DNA of 64,000 bases. It comes from a candidate division KSB1 bacterium. GTDB lineage: Bacteria; Electryoneota; RPQS01. The stretch is from contig JACRMR010000007.1 in NCBI GenBank assembly GCA_016214895.1, positions 1 to 64,000 on the forward strand, in the 5' to 3' direction. The notes below the pieces were generated by a model. That model saw only the letters and a program-made list of their open reading frames with translations. It was not told where the DNA came from and ran no database searches. Below are positions 43,103-51,166 of the stretch, piece after piece (the stretch's first letter is position 1; every line of letters starts with the position of its first letter). The translations under genes and the position numbers were made by a program.

Positions 43103-43738
43103 CTACTTCATAAACAGCATTTTCCGCGTGAGGGTGGTGGTCGGGGTCGCCAGCGCGTAATAGTAGATGCCGGTGGACAGGCCGCTCGCATCGAAGTTCA
43201 GGCGGTGCGTCCCGGCGCTGAGCTCACCGTCGATCAACGAGCGCACGCTTTCGCCGAGGACGTTGTACACGGCGAGTTTCACCGGCGTGGATTGCTGCAG
43301 CGAGAACACGATTTCGGTGTTGGCGTTAAAGGGATTCGGGAAGTTTTGCGACAGTTCAGTCGCCGCGGGCAATTCCGCGCGCACGTCGCCGGCGGCGGCC
43401 GCCTCGACAACGACCGTTCCGGCCATCCCCGGAGCGTGCGGCTGACAAACGTACGGATAGGAGCCGACGGGCAGCGGGGTGGACTGCGACGCATTCGGAT
43501 ACTGGTAGGTCCACGGTGCGGGCGCGGCATTACCGCTGCGAAACAGCTGCGGGTTTCCGGTGTGGTTGACGTTGTGCGTTCCGCCCGTGTTGTTCCAGAC
43601 GACCGTGTCGCCTAATTGAATCGTCACGGTGGCAGGCGAGAACTGGAAGTTGCTGACGGTCACCGTGTGCACGGTTGCGGTTGCGGATAGCGAAAGCGCG
43701 AGCAGCGCGATGACCAAAGTTGCTCTCAGACGGTCCAT
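43103..43738 (-). CDS. Secreted plastocyanin-like cupredoxin with T9SS tail
   Basis: 211 residues. After the signal peptide (LVIALLALSLSATATVHT) comes a blue-copper domain: FSPATVTIQLGDTVVWNN, the first ligand His in GGTHNVNH, and Cys, His and Met in YVCQPHAPGMAGTVVV. This is the complete type 1 copper set. The tail LSQNFPNPFNANTEIVFSLQ...YNVLGESVRSLI...GIYYYALA is a T9SS sorting domain, so a copper electron carrier or copper binder is placed at the cell surface. ATG 43738 has a strong GGAGG. The next upstream gene is a double acetyltransferase. Confidence 0.92.
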   Translation of the reverse strand: MDRLRATLVIALLALSLSATATVHTVTVSNFQFSPATVTIQLGDTVVWNNTGGTHNVNHTGNPQLFRSGNAAPAPWTYQYPNASQSTPLPVGSYPYVCQPHAPGMAGTVVVEAAAAGDVRAELPAATELSQNFPNPFNANTEIVFSLQQSTPVKLAVYNVLGESVRSLIDGELSAGTHRLNFDASGLSTGIYYYALATPTTTLTRKMLFMK

Positions 43739-43764
43739 ATTACCTCCTGCGGTGTGGACTTTGC

Positions 43765-44733
43765 TTATGCGTCGGGATATTCGCGAAACGAGTAGTAGTA
43801 GTGATGGTCGTCGAGTAAGAATCCGGCAGCCTCGAAGAGCTTCCGACTCGGATGATTCGAGTGTTCGATCAGTGCGCCGATCACCAAATTTCCGTCGTCG
43901 AGCAGCGTCTGCTTGGCGGCGGTGACCAGGGCCATCGCGAGGCCGCTGCGGCGCTCCTCGGGCAGGGTCGCCAGGCGCTCGATCCAGCCCTTGCGACCAT
44001 CGGAGCTGATCAAAGTTGCCGCGACCATCTTGTCTGCGCGGAAGGCGCCCCAGCCGCCGATGTGCGGCCCGCTCAGATGAGCCTGAAGCCGCTCGGGAGT
44101 GTCCCGTCCAGTCAGTTTGTAACCGAGGCCGCCGCTGGTCCAAAGCCCGTAGAGCGCTTCGACATCACCGCCGTGGAGCGGGCGCATTTCGACAGTACCG
44201 ATACGAATTCGTCGAACGTCATCATGTTGCTGCTTTTCAACGGACATAGCCATGAAGTGCCCCCGATCACTCAGGCCGACCGAGTGATAAAGGCCAATGG
44301 CGCTGTGGTTCTTACTGGAAACCAGCAGCCATAGTTCCGCTGCCGACCGCGCCCGGGCCTGCTCAACGGCGAACTCAAACATCGCCCTGCCCAAACCTCG
44401 ACCGCGGTGGGCGGGGTGGACGGTAAGATCCCACACCCAGAGCTCCGACAGTCCGTTGAATCTGTTTGTTGTGAGATGAAGCCAGACCTGTGCGATCAGC
44501 GCGTTATAACCATCAACGAGCACATAAATCGCGCTCTGGCGGGCGAACGCATACTCGCGAACAAATGCGGCAAAGTCTTTGCGCATCTTCTCGGGCTGGT
44601 CCGGTGGTCGGCCGTGCATAAAGGCACAGGTCGGCAGTCCGAGATCGATGAAAGCGTCCACATCATTGGCTGACAATTGGCGGAGGGTGAGGTCCGGAAA
44701 CCCGGCAAGGTTGTAAGGCATAGGAGGCTGCAT
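43765..44733 (-). CDS. Tandem GNAT N-acetyltransferase
   Basis: 322 residues made of two GNAT folds. The first (about 15-165) has the acetyl-CoA motif VHPAHRGRGLGRAMFEFAVE and NHSAIGLYHSVGL. The second (about 175-320) has TLPEERRSGLAMALVTAA and NHPSRKLFEAAGF. The first is the better match to an active enzyme; the second loop lacks one Gly of the usual R-x-x-G-x-G/A. The substrate is unknown. It lies 26 bases upstream of the cupredoxin gene on the same strand and may be co-transcribed. Confidence 0.88.
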   Translation of the reverse strand: MQPPMPYNLAGFPDLTLRQLSANDVDAFIDLGLPTCAFMHGRPPDQPEKMRKDFAAFVREYAFARQSAIYVLVDGYNALIAQVWLHLTTNRFNGLSELWVWDLTVHPAHRGRGLGRAMFEFAVEQARARSAAELWLLVSSKNHSAIGLYHSVGLSDRGHFMAMSVEKQQHDDVRRIRIGTVEMRPLHGGDVEALYGLWTSGGLGYKLTGRDTPERLQAHLSGPHIGGWGAFRADKMVAATLISSDGRKGWIERLATLPEERRSGLAMALVTAAKQTLLDDGNLVIGALIEHSNHPSRKLFEAAGFLLDDHHYYYSFREYPDA

Positions 44734-44927
44734 GCCTCTTCGGTAGGGGGTGAATAAGGCACGAAATGGCTATAAGTCCATAATAGATTATACTTAAAAT
44801 TTTCGAAGGGCGCAAGTGAGTTGTGCAGCAAGTACCGAATGACGGGAACGAATAAATTGGATGTTTTGTATATTATTTACGCGATGCGATTGGGTCAACT
44901 ATCCCTACAGGATTCAGGAGAACAAGG

Positions 44928-45770
44928 ATGACGAAGAAGCTGGGTCTGATTCTGGCCTCGGTGGCCGCAGTGGCGATTGTGGCAGTGGGTTCGATGACCT
45001 ATGCCTGTGGCGGTGCCTGCAAGAGCGGGACGAAGACGGCTGCGGTGCAGACCGCGGGCGGCAGTTGTGCAAGCACAGGGGTGAAGACGGCGGGTAGCGG
45101 CAGTGGCTGCTCAAGTCCCGGAGCCAGCGGCAGCAGCTGTGCGAGCACAGGGGTAAAGACAGCCGGCAGCGGCAGTGGCTGTTCGAGCACCGGAGCCAGC
45201 GGCGGCAGCTGTTCGAGCAAGGGCGCGAAGAACGCGAGTGCGGGCGGTGCGTGCGGTTCGGGTGAGAAGACGAAGCAGACGAAGATGGCGGGCGCGGCGT
45301 GCTGCCCGGGTGGGGCGGGTTCGGCGGGATGCTCGTCGAAGATGGCTTCGCTGTGTGGCGACAAGGGCTATTTCGCCGCCAACGTATATGACTGCAAGGA
45401 CGGCCACGTGATGGCCGTTTACAAGGGCAAAAAGTTTGAAGTGACGGACAAGACTCCGTACACGCAGATCGAGAATGCCCGCTACTATTTCGCGGACAAC
45501 GAGTGCGCGGTGAAGTGTCAGGAGACCTTGAAGACGATGGCTGCCGAGATCAACCGCGAGGCGGTTTCGCTGGCGACGGCGGAAGGCAACATCGTGGAAA
45601 ACAAGGACGGGCACAAGATCGCGGCTTGCAAGATGTCCGGCGAGAAGTTTGAAGTCACGGGGACGACCCCGGCGCGTGTGATGGACGGGCAGAAGGTTTA
45701 CTTCTGCAGCGAGAATTGCGCGAGCATGGCTTCGATTTCGACCGCGGACAAGCAGGTTGACGCGAATTGA
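44928..45770 (+). CDS. Secreted Cys-rich repeat protein with metal-binding-like C-terminal domain
   Basis: 280 residues. A signal peptide (GLILASVAAVAIVAVGSMTYA) is followed by a low-complexity region to about residue 135 with near-identical 24-residue units containing SCASTGVKTAGSGSGCSS. The DNA repeats show recent expansion. About 20 Cys are spread over this region, including ACCPGG. The C-terminal half has two similar modules (YFAANVYDCKDGHVMAVYKG and NIVENKDGHKIAACKMSG), ending in VYFCSENCAS, which recalls YHS/TRASH metal-binding domains. Binding of copper or another soft metal is likely but inferred. AGGAG lies upstream of the ATG, and a terminator follows. Confidence 0.75.
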   Translation: MTKKLGLILASVAAVAIVAVGSMTYACGGACKSGTKTAAVQTAGGSCASTGVKTAGSGSGCSSPGASGSSCASTGVKTAGSGSGCSSTGASGGSCSSKGAKNASAGGACGSGEKTKQTKMAGAACCPGGAGSAGCSSKMASLCGDKGYFAANVYDCKDGHVMAVYKGKKFEVTDKTPYTQIENARYYFADNECAVKCQETLKTMAAEINREAVSLATAEGNIVENKDGHKIAACKMSGEKFEVTGTTPARVMDGQKVYFCSENCASMASISTADKQVDAN

Positions 45771-45813
45771 CGAGTAGCTCGTGAGCCGGTGAGATTCCGG
45801 CGGATCGATGTAG

Positions 45814-45844
45814 AAAGGCCGCGCCCGTGGGGTGCGGCCTTTTT
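45814..45844 (+). terminator. Terminator of the Cys-rich protein gene
   Basis: The stem AAAGGCCGC / GCGGCCTTT, extended by inner G-C pairs around a GTG loop, is followed by T. It lies between convergent genes and could also slow transcription arriving from the minus strand. Confidence 0.82.
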
Positions 45845-45868
45845 GTTGAGGGGGCGCGGTGAGATTTC

Positions 45869-48800
45869 CTATTTCAGTAACATCACTTTGTGGGTCTCCA
45901 CGCGGCCGGCGAACTCGATGCGATAGAGATACACACCGGCGGCGGCCGCGGACGCGTTCCAGTTCAGGCGGGTCAAGCCGGCGTCTAACCGCTTGTCAAG
46001 CAGCGTCGTGACCTTCTGCCCGAGCAGATTGTAGATCTCGACCTTCGCGAGTCCGGCATTCGGCAGCGTGAGCTCGATAGCGACGGAGTTGTTGAAGGGG
46101 TTGGGATGCGCGGTGGCGAGAACCTGGCCCGTTATCCCACCTTCGTCCCGCGAGATATCTTCGGCCTCAAAACCGAGTATCTCTTGAATCCGCCTGTCCA
46201 ACTGCGCGAGGCGTTGACGGCGTTGGCCGATCCGCTCTGTCTGACGAGCTCCGCCGGCTCCTTCGTCCAAGTAATCCACCATAGCCGAAGTGAACGCCAC
46301 CCATTCGCTGTCTCGAGCCGTCGAGGAGTCCTCACGAAGCAGCTGCAATTCTTCCCGAGCCTGGACATAGCGCTCGGCCGCGATCGAGGCATGGATCGCT
46401 TCGCGTCGTGCGGCTTCACGAGTCCGGCTGTCACTTGTGGTGTCAAGCCCGATCTCTTCCAGCAGGCCATGACGCGACATGGCACCCACCTCTGCCTTCA
46501 ATCCGGAGCGTAGATAGCCGCGCGCGGACCAAATTGCCTCCGGGCTCTCGGGATAGTCGTTCATGATGAGTTCGTAAAGGTCGCTTGCTGCGCGGTAGTT
46601 GCTGTCGGCTTCGAGCCGAGTCGCCTGCTGGAACGCAGCTTCGGGACCCGATTCGAGGAGGCCGAAGGGCAGCGTAGTGCATTCCCATGATACTCCCAGA
46701 GGCGCATAGTCCGCCATCCAAGGCATCGGACAAAAATGCGCGTCGCCCGCACCGGTAGGATCGCCCTCTGGGAACCAGTAGTTTCCGGTAAAGTCCCACC
46801 ACGTGGGATAAGGGAACGGACCTGTGCAGGGCTTCGCCGGATCCGTAATGTAGATGTACGTTCCATCGACATCGAATTGAAACGTATTGGAGCCGTACTT
46901 GAGTTGTGGATAGGAGGCGTTGATCCGCATGAGCGGTTTCCACTGCGCCGGGGCATTCGAACATCCATAACAGACCAAACTTGTCTGGGATTGGATCAGG
47001 AAGTTGCATGCCCAGCCGTCCGTGTTGTTGTTCATGACCAAGTTCGCACCGGCGTACGCCAGAACTTGGTAACGCTGGTTATACCGGAACCGGTTGCATG
47101 ACAGTTCGGCATTCGTACTGACGAAGTACCCTCCGGCGTATGGGATCGACACTGTCCCGTTGTACTCGATGGTGTTAGACACGAACAATGGCGCCTCGCC
47201 CGTGTCGTAATTGTCGCCGCTCCAGAAGATTCCGTCACGGCCGCAAGTGCGAATGATGTTGTCGGTGAATACGCCGGCACTCGCGTTGCCCCGAATCCCG
47301 TAGTACGTGCAATTCTCGATCAAATTGCCCGTGCATCGGAGTTGTGAGCGCGCGCAGAATAGCGCCTGGATTCCGGTCTCCATGCCATAGATCCGGCTGT
47401 GCTTGATTTCGGTGAGCTGGCCGCCTGACGCCGAGATCATCTCCCCGCCATGGATCACACAGTGATCGAGCGTGACGTCTTCCGCGTTGTAGAAATCCAG
47501 CGCCGAATACGGCGAGCTGCCGTCTGCTTTGAAGTAGATCGAATCGCCGTCGGTGCCCACCGCGCTCAGGGTTCCCTCAATGAACAAATTGGCGTCCGGC
47601 CTTAACTCGACCACCGTTCCCGGTTTGATCACGAGGGAGTAGTCCGCGGGCACTGTGTAGTTCCCATGCACGATGATGCGCCCTTCCCACGTCATGCTCG
47701 GCCGCGGCTGCGTCCCCGTCACCGGCTGCGCGTATAAGCCCGTGTGCTTGGGACCGTTCTTCAGACCGTTCCACTCGTTGGTCTCAGGGTTGTAGGGGAT
47801 GCCAAGATCGTAAGCCTGAATGCTGGCTCCGACGCCGTTGGTCCTTGTTACCAACACAAGGTCTGCTGTGCCATTGGCGTCAACATCGGAAATCGTCGGG
47901 GCGGCCTTGAAATCCACCGTCTCAATGAGGTAGCCAGCGGACACTGGCCACGAGAAGTCCTGACCGTACGTCAACTCCAATCGCATGTTCCGGATACTTG
48001 CGGACTCATTCAATCCAACCTCTGTGACAAGCTGCAGGTCGGGATCGCCACTCGTGTTCACGATCGCTGGCGAATAGCCGGCGTATCGGTTAGCTTGGTT
48101 GTGCGTGAACAATCTTGGCCACCCTTGCTCAGCCTGAGGGTTAACTGCGAATACATCGGTCTCCCGGAGCCACTCGAATCGTGTATCGCCGTTGTTGGAT
48201 TGCAGGGAAGGAACGTAGAGGTCCAACTTAGTTCCCGAATACCCATCGGCCACCGCGAGTTGATTGTGCCGTTGGATCAGTTGGTCTTCTGGCAGTCGGA
48301 AATCTGACCAGGCTAGCGTCGCGAGGTCAACCCCGATAATTGCTGTCAGTGACGGGCTGTCGTCAGGTTCGTTCTTGGCGAGGAAGTAGGCTTCAAGCGA
48401 GCCGTTGAAATCGCGGTCGCACACGACCGGTCCGGGCTCAACAACGTAACCGATGCCGTCACTCCTGCCAAGCAAATACCATCCGCTTACATCTACCGTT
48501 TCGGTGGCATCATCGCCTTCCTCCGGGTGCATGATGATGACGCGTGCCATTCCTGACGCATCTTCGGCCCGGGGAAATACGGCGACTACCTCTGGGCCGC
48601 CATCTTGATCAATGTCCACCACCGCCGGCATTGAGGGGCCCAGCGGTATGAATGGATCGCAAATGGGCGGACATGGATGATTGAAGTAGAAATCGGCGTA
48701 GGGTGGCGTGACAGCATTCAGGCCTTGCCCGTCCCAGCACAAGACCACCAAACTGTTACCCCACACCTTGCCGGTATGAATGGGTGGATGCGCGTCTTCA

Positions 48801-49477
48801 TCTTGAAAACCGCCGTCATTAGCTGATCCGGCAAAGATCAGGTCGTCGCTTCCGTCTGGCCCCTCGCCGGGACCCGGACCTCGAACGTCAGCCACGGCGG
48901 GCGTGGCCATCAGGCAGTTCGCATAGCTGAACTGCGCAAGGAGCTGCGCCTCCCCGTTCGTGATTTCCCAGACGAGCACAACACTGCACCAGTGAAGGCA
49001 GTCGGCAGTGCCGTGATCTCCAGTCGGGCAGCTGGCGTTCACGAATCCGAGATAGGCGCTCGCGCCTATTGCAATCTCACGATATCCGTCGCCGTCCACA
49101 TCCGCAATGGCGGGCTCGTCACGGAAGTGGTATGCGAAGTTCACATCCCGTCCGGGAAAAGGATTGTAGTCGGAAGGAAATCTGAAATCAAATAGCGGGT
49201 TACTTTCCGAGGTATGTTCATAATCGAACACCAGAATCCGTCGCTGCAGGTGGATTGGTCCATTGTCGTACGAATCATCGGGATCGTCCGCAAGCACGAT
49301 CACCTCCGGGTAACCGTCGCCGGTGACATCCACAACCAGTGCGCCGCGGTCCTGAATGCCCACCAGCCCGCGATCATTGAACCAAATCGGAAAACCCGGA
49401 ACAAGATTGGGCTGCGCGAGGGCGACGGCAGCAGCCAGGAGCAGAAGAGAGGTTGTCGGCAAAAGAAACGGTCGCAT
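45869..49477 (-). CDS. Large secreted FG-GAP/beta-helix protein with T9SS tail
   Basis: 1202 residues. Signal peptide to about residue 21. The N-terminal half carries FG-GAP/VCBS-like calcium-type repeats (VVDVTGDGYPEVIVLA, AIADVDGDGYREIAIG, VCDRDFNGSLEAYFL). Residues about 710-940 form a right-handed beta-helix (LIENCTYYGIRGNASAGVF). A helical region with TPR-like spacing (about 995-1110) precedes the sorting tail TAHPNPFNNSVAIELTLP...YNLLGQKVTTLLDK. The ATG at 49477 has GGGAG seven bases away. It lies 11 bases after the first gene of its operon. The beta-helix is clearly related to the one ending the subtilase at 51167-53173. Confidence 0.9.
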   Translation of the reverse strand: MRPFLLPTTSLLLLAAAVALAQPNLVPGFPIWFNDRGLVGIQDRGALVVDVTGDGYPEVIVLADDPDDSYDNGPIHLQRRILVFDYEHTSESNPLFDFRFPSDYNPFPGRDVNFAYHFRDEPAIADVDGDGYREIAIGASAYLGFVNASCPTGDHGTADCLHWCSVVLVWEITNGEAQLLAQFSYANCLMATPAVADVRGPGPGEGPDGSDDLIFAGSANDGGFQDEDAHPPIHTGKVWGNSLVVLCWDGQGLNAVTPPYADFYFNHPCPPICDPFIPLGPSMPAVVDIDQDGGPEVVAVFPRAEDASGMARVIIMHPEEGDDATETVDVSGWYLLGRSDGIGYVVEPGPVVCDRDFNGSLEAYFLAKNEPDDSPSLTAIIGVDLATLAWSDFRLPEDQLIQRHNQLAVADGYSGTKLDLYVPSLQSNNGDTRFEWLRETDVFAVNPQAEQGWPRLFTHNQANRYAGYSPAIVNTSGDPDLQLVTEVGLNESASIRNMRLELTYGQDFSWPVSAGYLIETVDFKAAPTISDVDANGTADLVLVTRTNGVGASIQAYDLGIPYNPETNEWNGLKNGPKHTGLYAQPVTGTQPRPSMTWEGRIIVHGNYTVPADYSLVIKPGTVVELRPDANLFIEGTLSAVGTDGDSIYFKADGSSPYSALDFYNAEDVTLDHCVIHGGEMISASGGQLTEIKHSRIYGMETGIQALFCARSQLRCTGNLIENCTYYGIRGNASAGVFTDNIIRTCGRDGIFWSGDNYDTGEAPLFVSNTIEYNGTVSIPYAGGYFVSTNAELSCNRFRYNQRYQVLAYAGANLVMNNNTDGWACNFLIQSQTSLVCYGCSNAPAQWKPLMRINASYPQLKYGSNTFQFDVDGTYIYITDPAKPCTGPFPYPTWWDFTGNYWFPEGDPTGAGDAHFCPMPWMADYAPLGVSWECTTLPFGLLESGPEAAFQQATRLEADSNYRAASDLYELIMNDYPESPEAIWSARGYLRSGLKAEVGAMSRHGLLEEIGLDTTSDSRTREAARREAIHASIAAERYVQAREELQLLREDSSTARDSEWVAFTSAMVDYLDEGAGGARQTERIGQRRQRLAQLDRRIQEILGFEAEDISRDEGGITGQVLATAHPNPFNNSVAIELTLPNAGLAKVEIYNLLGQKVTTLLDKRLDAGLTRLNWNASAAAAGVYLYRIEFAGRVETHKVMLLK

Positions 49478-49488
49478 GAGATACTCCC

Positions 49489-51009
49489 TTACGGTTTGAG
49501 ATAGATGATTCGCTTCACCCACGCATGGTAGGGCGTGGAGATGTGCACGAAGTAGGTTCCAAAGGCGAGCGAGGACGGAAGCACGACGCGGATGTCGCTT
49601 CCGTGCACTGCCGGCGGTTGGTCGAGTTCGATCCGCTGACCGAGCAGGTTGTAGAGCAAGATCTCGGTCTGACCGGTGAGCCGCGTCGGGGACACGATCA
49701 CAAACGAGGACTGAACGGGCTGTGGATACACGGTGAGGGTTCCTGTGCCCGGGCTGGCGGTCGGACGACGATCTGCGACGGAGTTCGGCGGCTCGTCCGG
49801 ACCGGGGATATGCGTGAGATCGATTTGGTCGCGCGTGGGATTGTGCCGAACCGAGAACTGGGCCAGCCAATAGCCGCCTCGTTTCCAGATAAACGGATCA
49901 ATGCACACTCCCGCAGGTGTCACGAGGGTTGGTCCGATGACACGGCGTCCCGCGAAGTTGAAGCCGTTGAACTGCATGAGGTGCGACGCGGCAATTCCGC
50001 GAATGAACAAAAGTGTATCCGGAGGGACGAGGATCCAGTCCGTAGAGGTGTATAGTGCTTCCGTACCGACATTTACCGTGTCGCCCCCCGACCCGTCGCG
50101 GGGATCGCGGGCATAGAATTCGCCTGAAAATTCACTCCATAGAGAATGATGAAATGCTCCCGTCGTGTCAATGTAGAACCGTCCGTTTCCGATCTGATGC
50201 GGTATCGGATCGCCGCTGGACAGCACGAGCTCGGGGACGCGCGGTGATGTATCCATCCGCATCACAGAGACCTGCTGCAGCTCGTCACCAGGCGCGTGGC
50301 GGAACGCCGTCCATACTGATTGGTCGGGTGCGAGAGCCAAGAGTGAGTATCCGGTCACGTCCGGCAGAGGCACGATCGGCTGCAGCGAGTCGATGACTTG
50401 TGCGCTCTCGTCGAAGCTCATGAATCGCGTCAGGTCGGAGTACCAGATGACGTCGTTGTTGGTTTCAACCAAGTGAATGCCGTTCTGGCTGAATCCAGGG
50501 AATACGTGGGACCATGGCAGTTCTCTCGGTTCGATGAGAAAGTTGCCAGCGGTGTCAAGTTTCGCGTACATGAAGCGGTTCATCCACCATGGAAAGTCGT
50601 AGCTGCGCCACCAGACGACGTGGATGGCGCCGTGGTGATCCCTGAGCACTCCCGGCCAGTGATCCATCCGCTGGCTGTCTGGCGCGATCAGAACGGAAGT
50701 CGTCAGGGGGTTGCCCCAGTTGTCAAATCGCTGGTAGGCGAGGCAGGATGGCTGCTGAATCGCCTCTTGCACGCTCCGCACCGTGAAGAGGTGGATTTGC
50801 AGGGCCTCATCCACGATCATTTGCGGGCCGTGGTGGTAGTAGTTGTCCCGTGTCAATGGAATGAGCTGGTCCCATGACTGCGCATTTGCAGCATTAACAA
50901 TGAGTACCATCGCACACAACACCGCAAAGCGAACCCAGCGCCACGGTTGCGGCATGAGTTCGCCTGAATTGTGTTTGCGGTTGGGCCACCGTGAAGAAAG
51001 TCGCTGCAT
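49489..51009 (-). CDS. Secreted protein with T9SS tail, first gene of poly-C promoter operon 1
   Basis: About 506 residues, body not recognised; it may form a propeller (HVVWWRSYDFPWW, WYSDLTRFMSFD). The signal peptide is preceded by a 28-residue basic extension (MQRLSSRWPNRK), then FAVLCAMVLIVNAANAQ. The tail VYPQPVQSSFVIVSP...YNLLGQRIEL...GTYFVHIS is a T9SS sorting domain with YPQP in place of YPNP. The ATG at 51009 was chosen because GGAGG lies 8 bases away and the promoter's start point would fall about 25 bases upstream; ATG 50955 is an alternative. Its first 84 bases and leader are nearly identical to those of the 53182-54459 gene. Confidence 0.8.
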   Translation of the reverse strand: MQRLSSRWPNRKHNSGELMPQPWRWVRFAVLCAMVLIVNAANAQSWDQLIPLTRDNYYHHGPQMIVDEALQIHLFTVRSVQEAIQQPSCLAYQRFDNWGNPLTTSVLIAPDSQRMDHWPGVLRDHHGAIHVVWWRSYDFPWWMNRFMYAKLDTAGNFLIEPRELPWSHVFPGFSQNGIHLVETNNDVIWYSDLTRFMSFDESAQVIDSLQPIVPLPDVTGYSLLALAPDQSVWTAFRHAPGDELQQVSVMRMDTSPRVPELVLSSGDPIPHQIGNGRFYIDTTGAFHHSLWSEFSGEFYARDPRDGSGGDTVNVGTEALYTSTDWILVPPDTLLFIRGIAASHLMQFNGFNFAGRRVIGPTLVTPAGVCIDPFIWKRGGYWLAQFSVRHNPTRDQIDLTHIPGPDEPPNSVADRRPTASPGTGTLTVYPQPVQSSFVIVSPTRLTGQTEILLYNLLGQRIELDQPPAVHGSDIRVVLPSSLAFGTYFVHISTPYHAWVKRIIYLKP

Positions 51010-51041
51010 CGCTCCGGCCTCCGGGTTTGATCGATGGGAAT

Positions 51042-51070
51042 AATCTACTCTACACAATCAACATTGTCAA
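51042..51070 (-). promoter_or_regulatory. Sigma-70 promoter of secreted-protein operon 1
   Basis: On the minus strand TTGACA (plus 51065-51070), a 17-base spacer, and TAGATT (plus 51042-51047). The expected start leaves a leader of about 25 bases with GGAGG before the ATG at 51009. A poly-G run (plus-strand C) ends 8 bases upstream of the -35 box. Confidence 0.8.
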
Positions 51071-51078
51071 CCGCTCAT

Positions 51079-51109
<31 letters not shown>

Positions 51110-51166
51110 ATCAATTCCGCCCACTTCGCTCCGATTTATGAGAACTTCAATAGAGGCACGATCACG

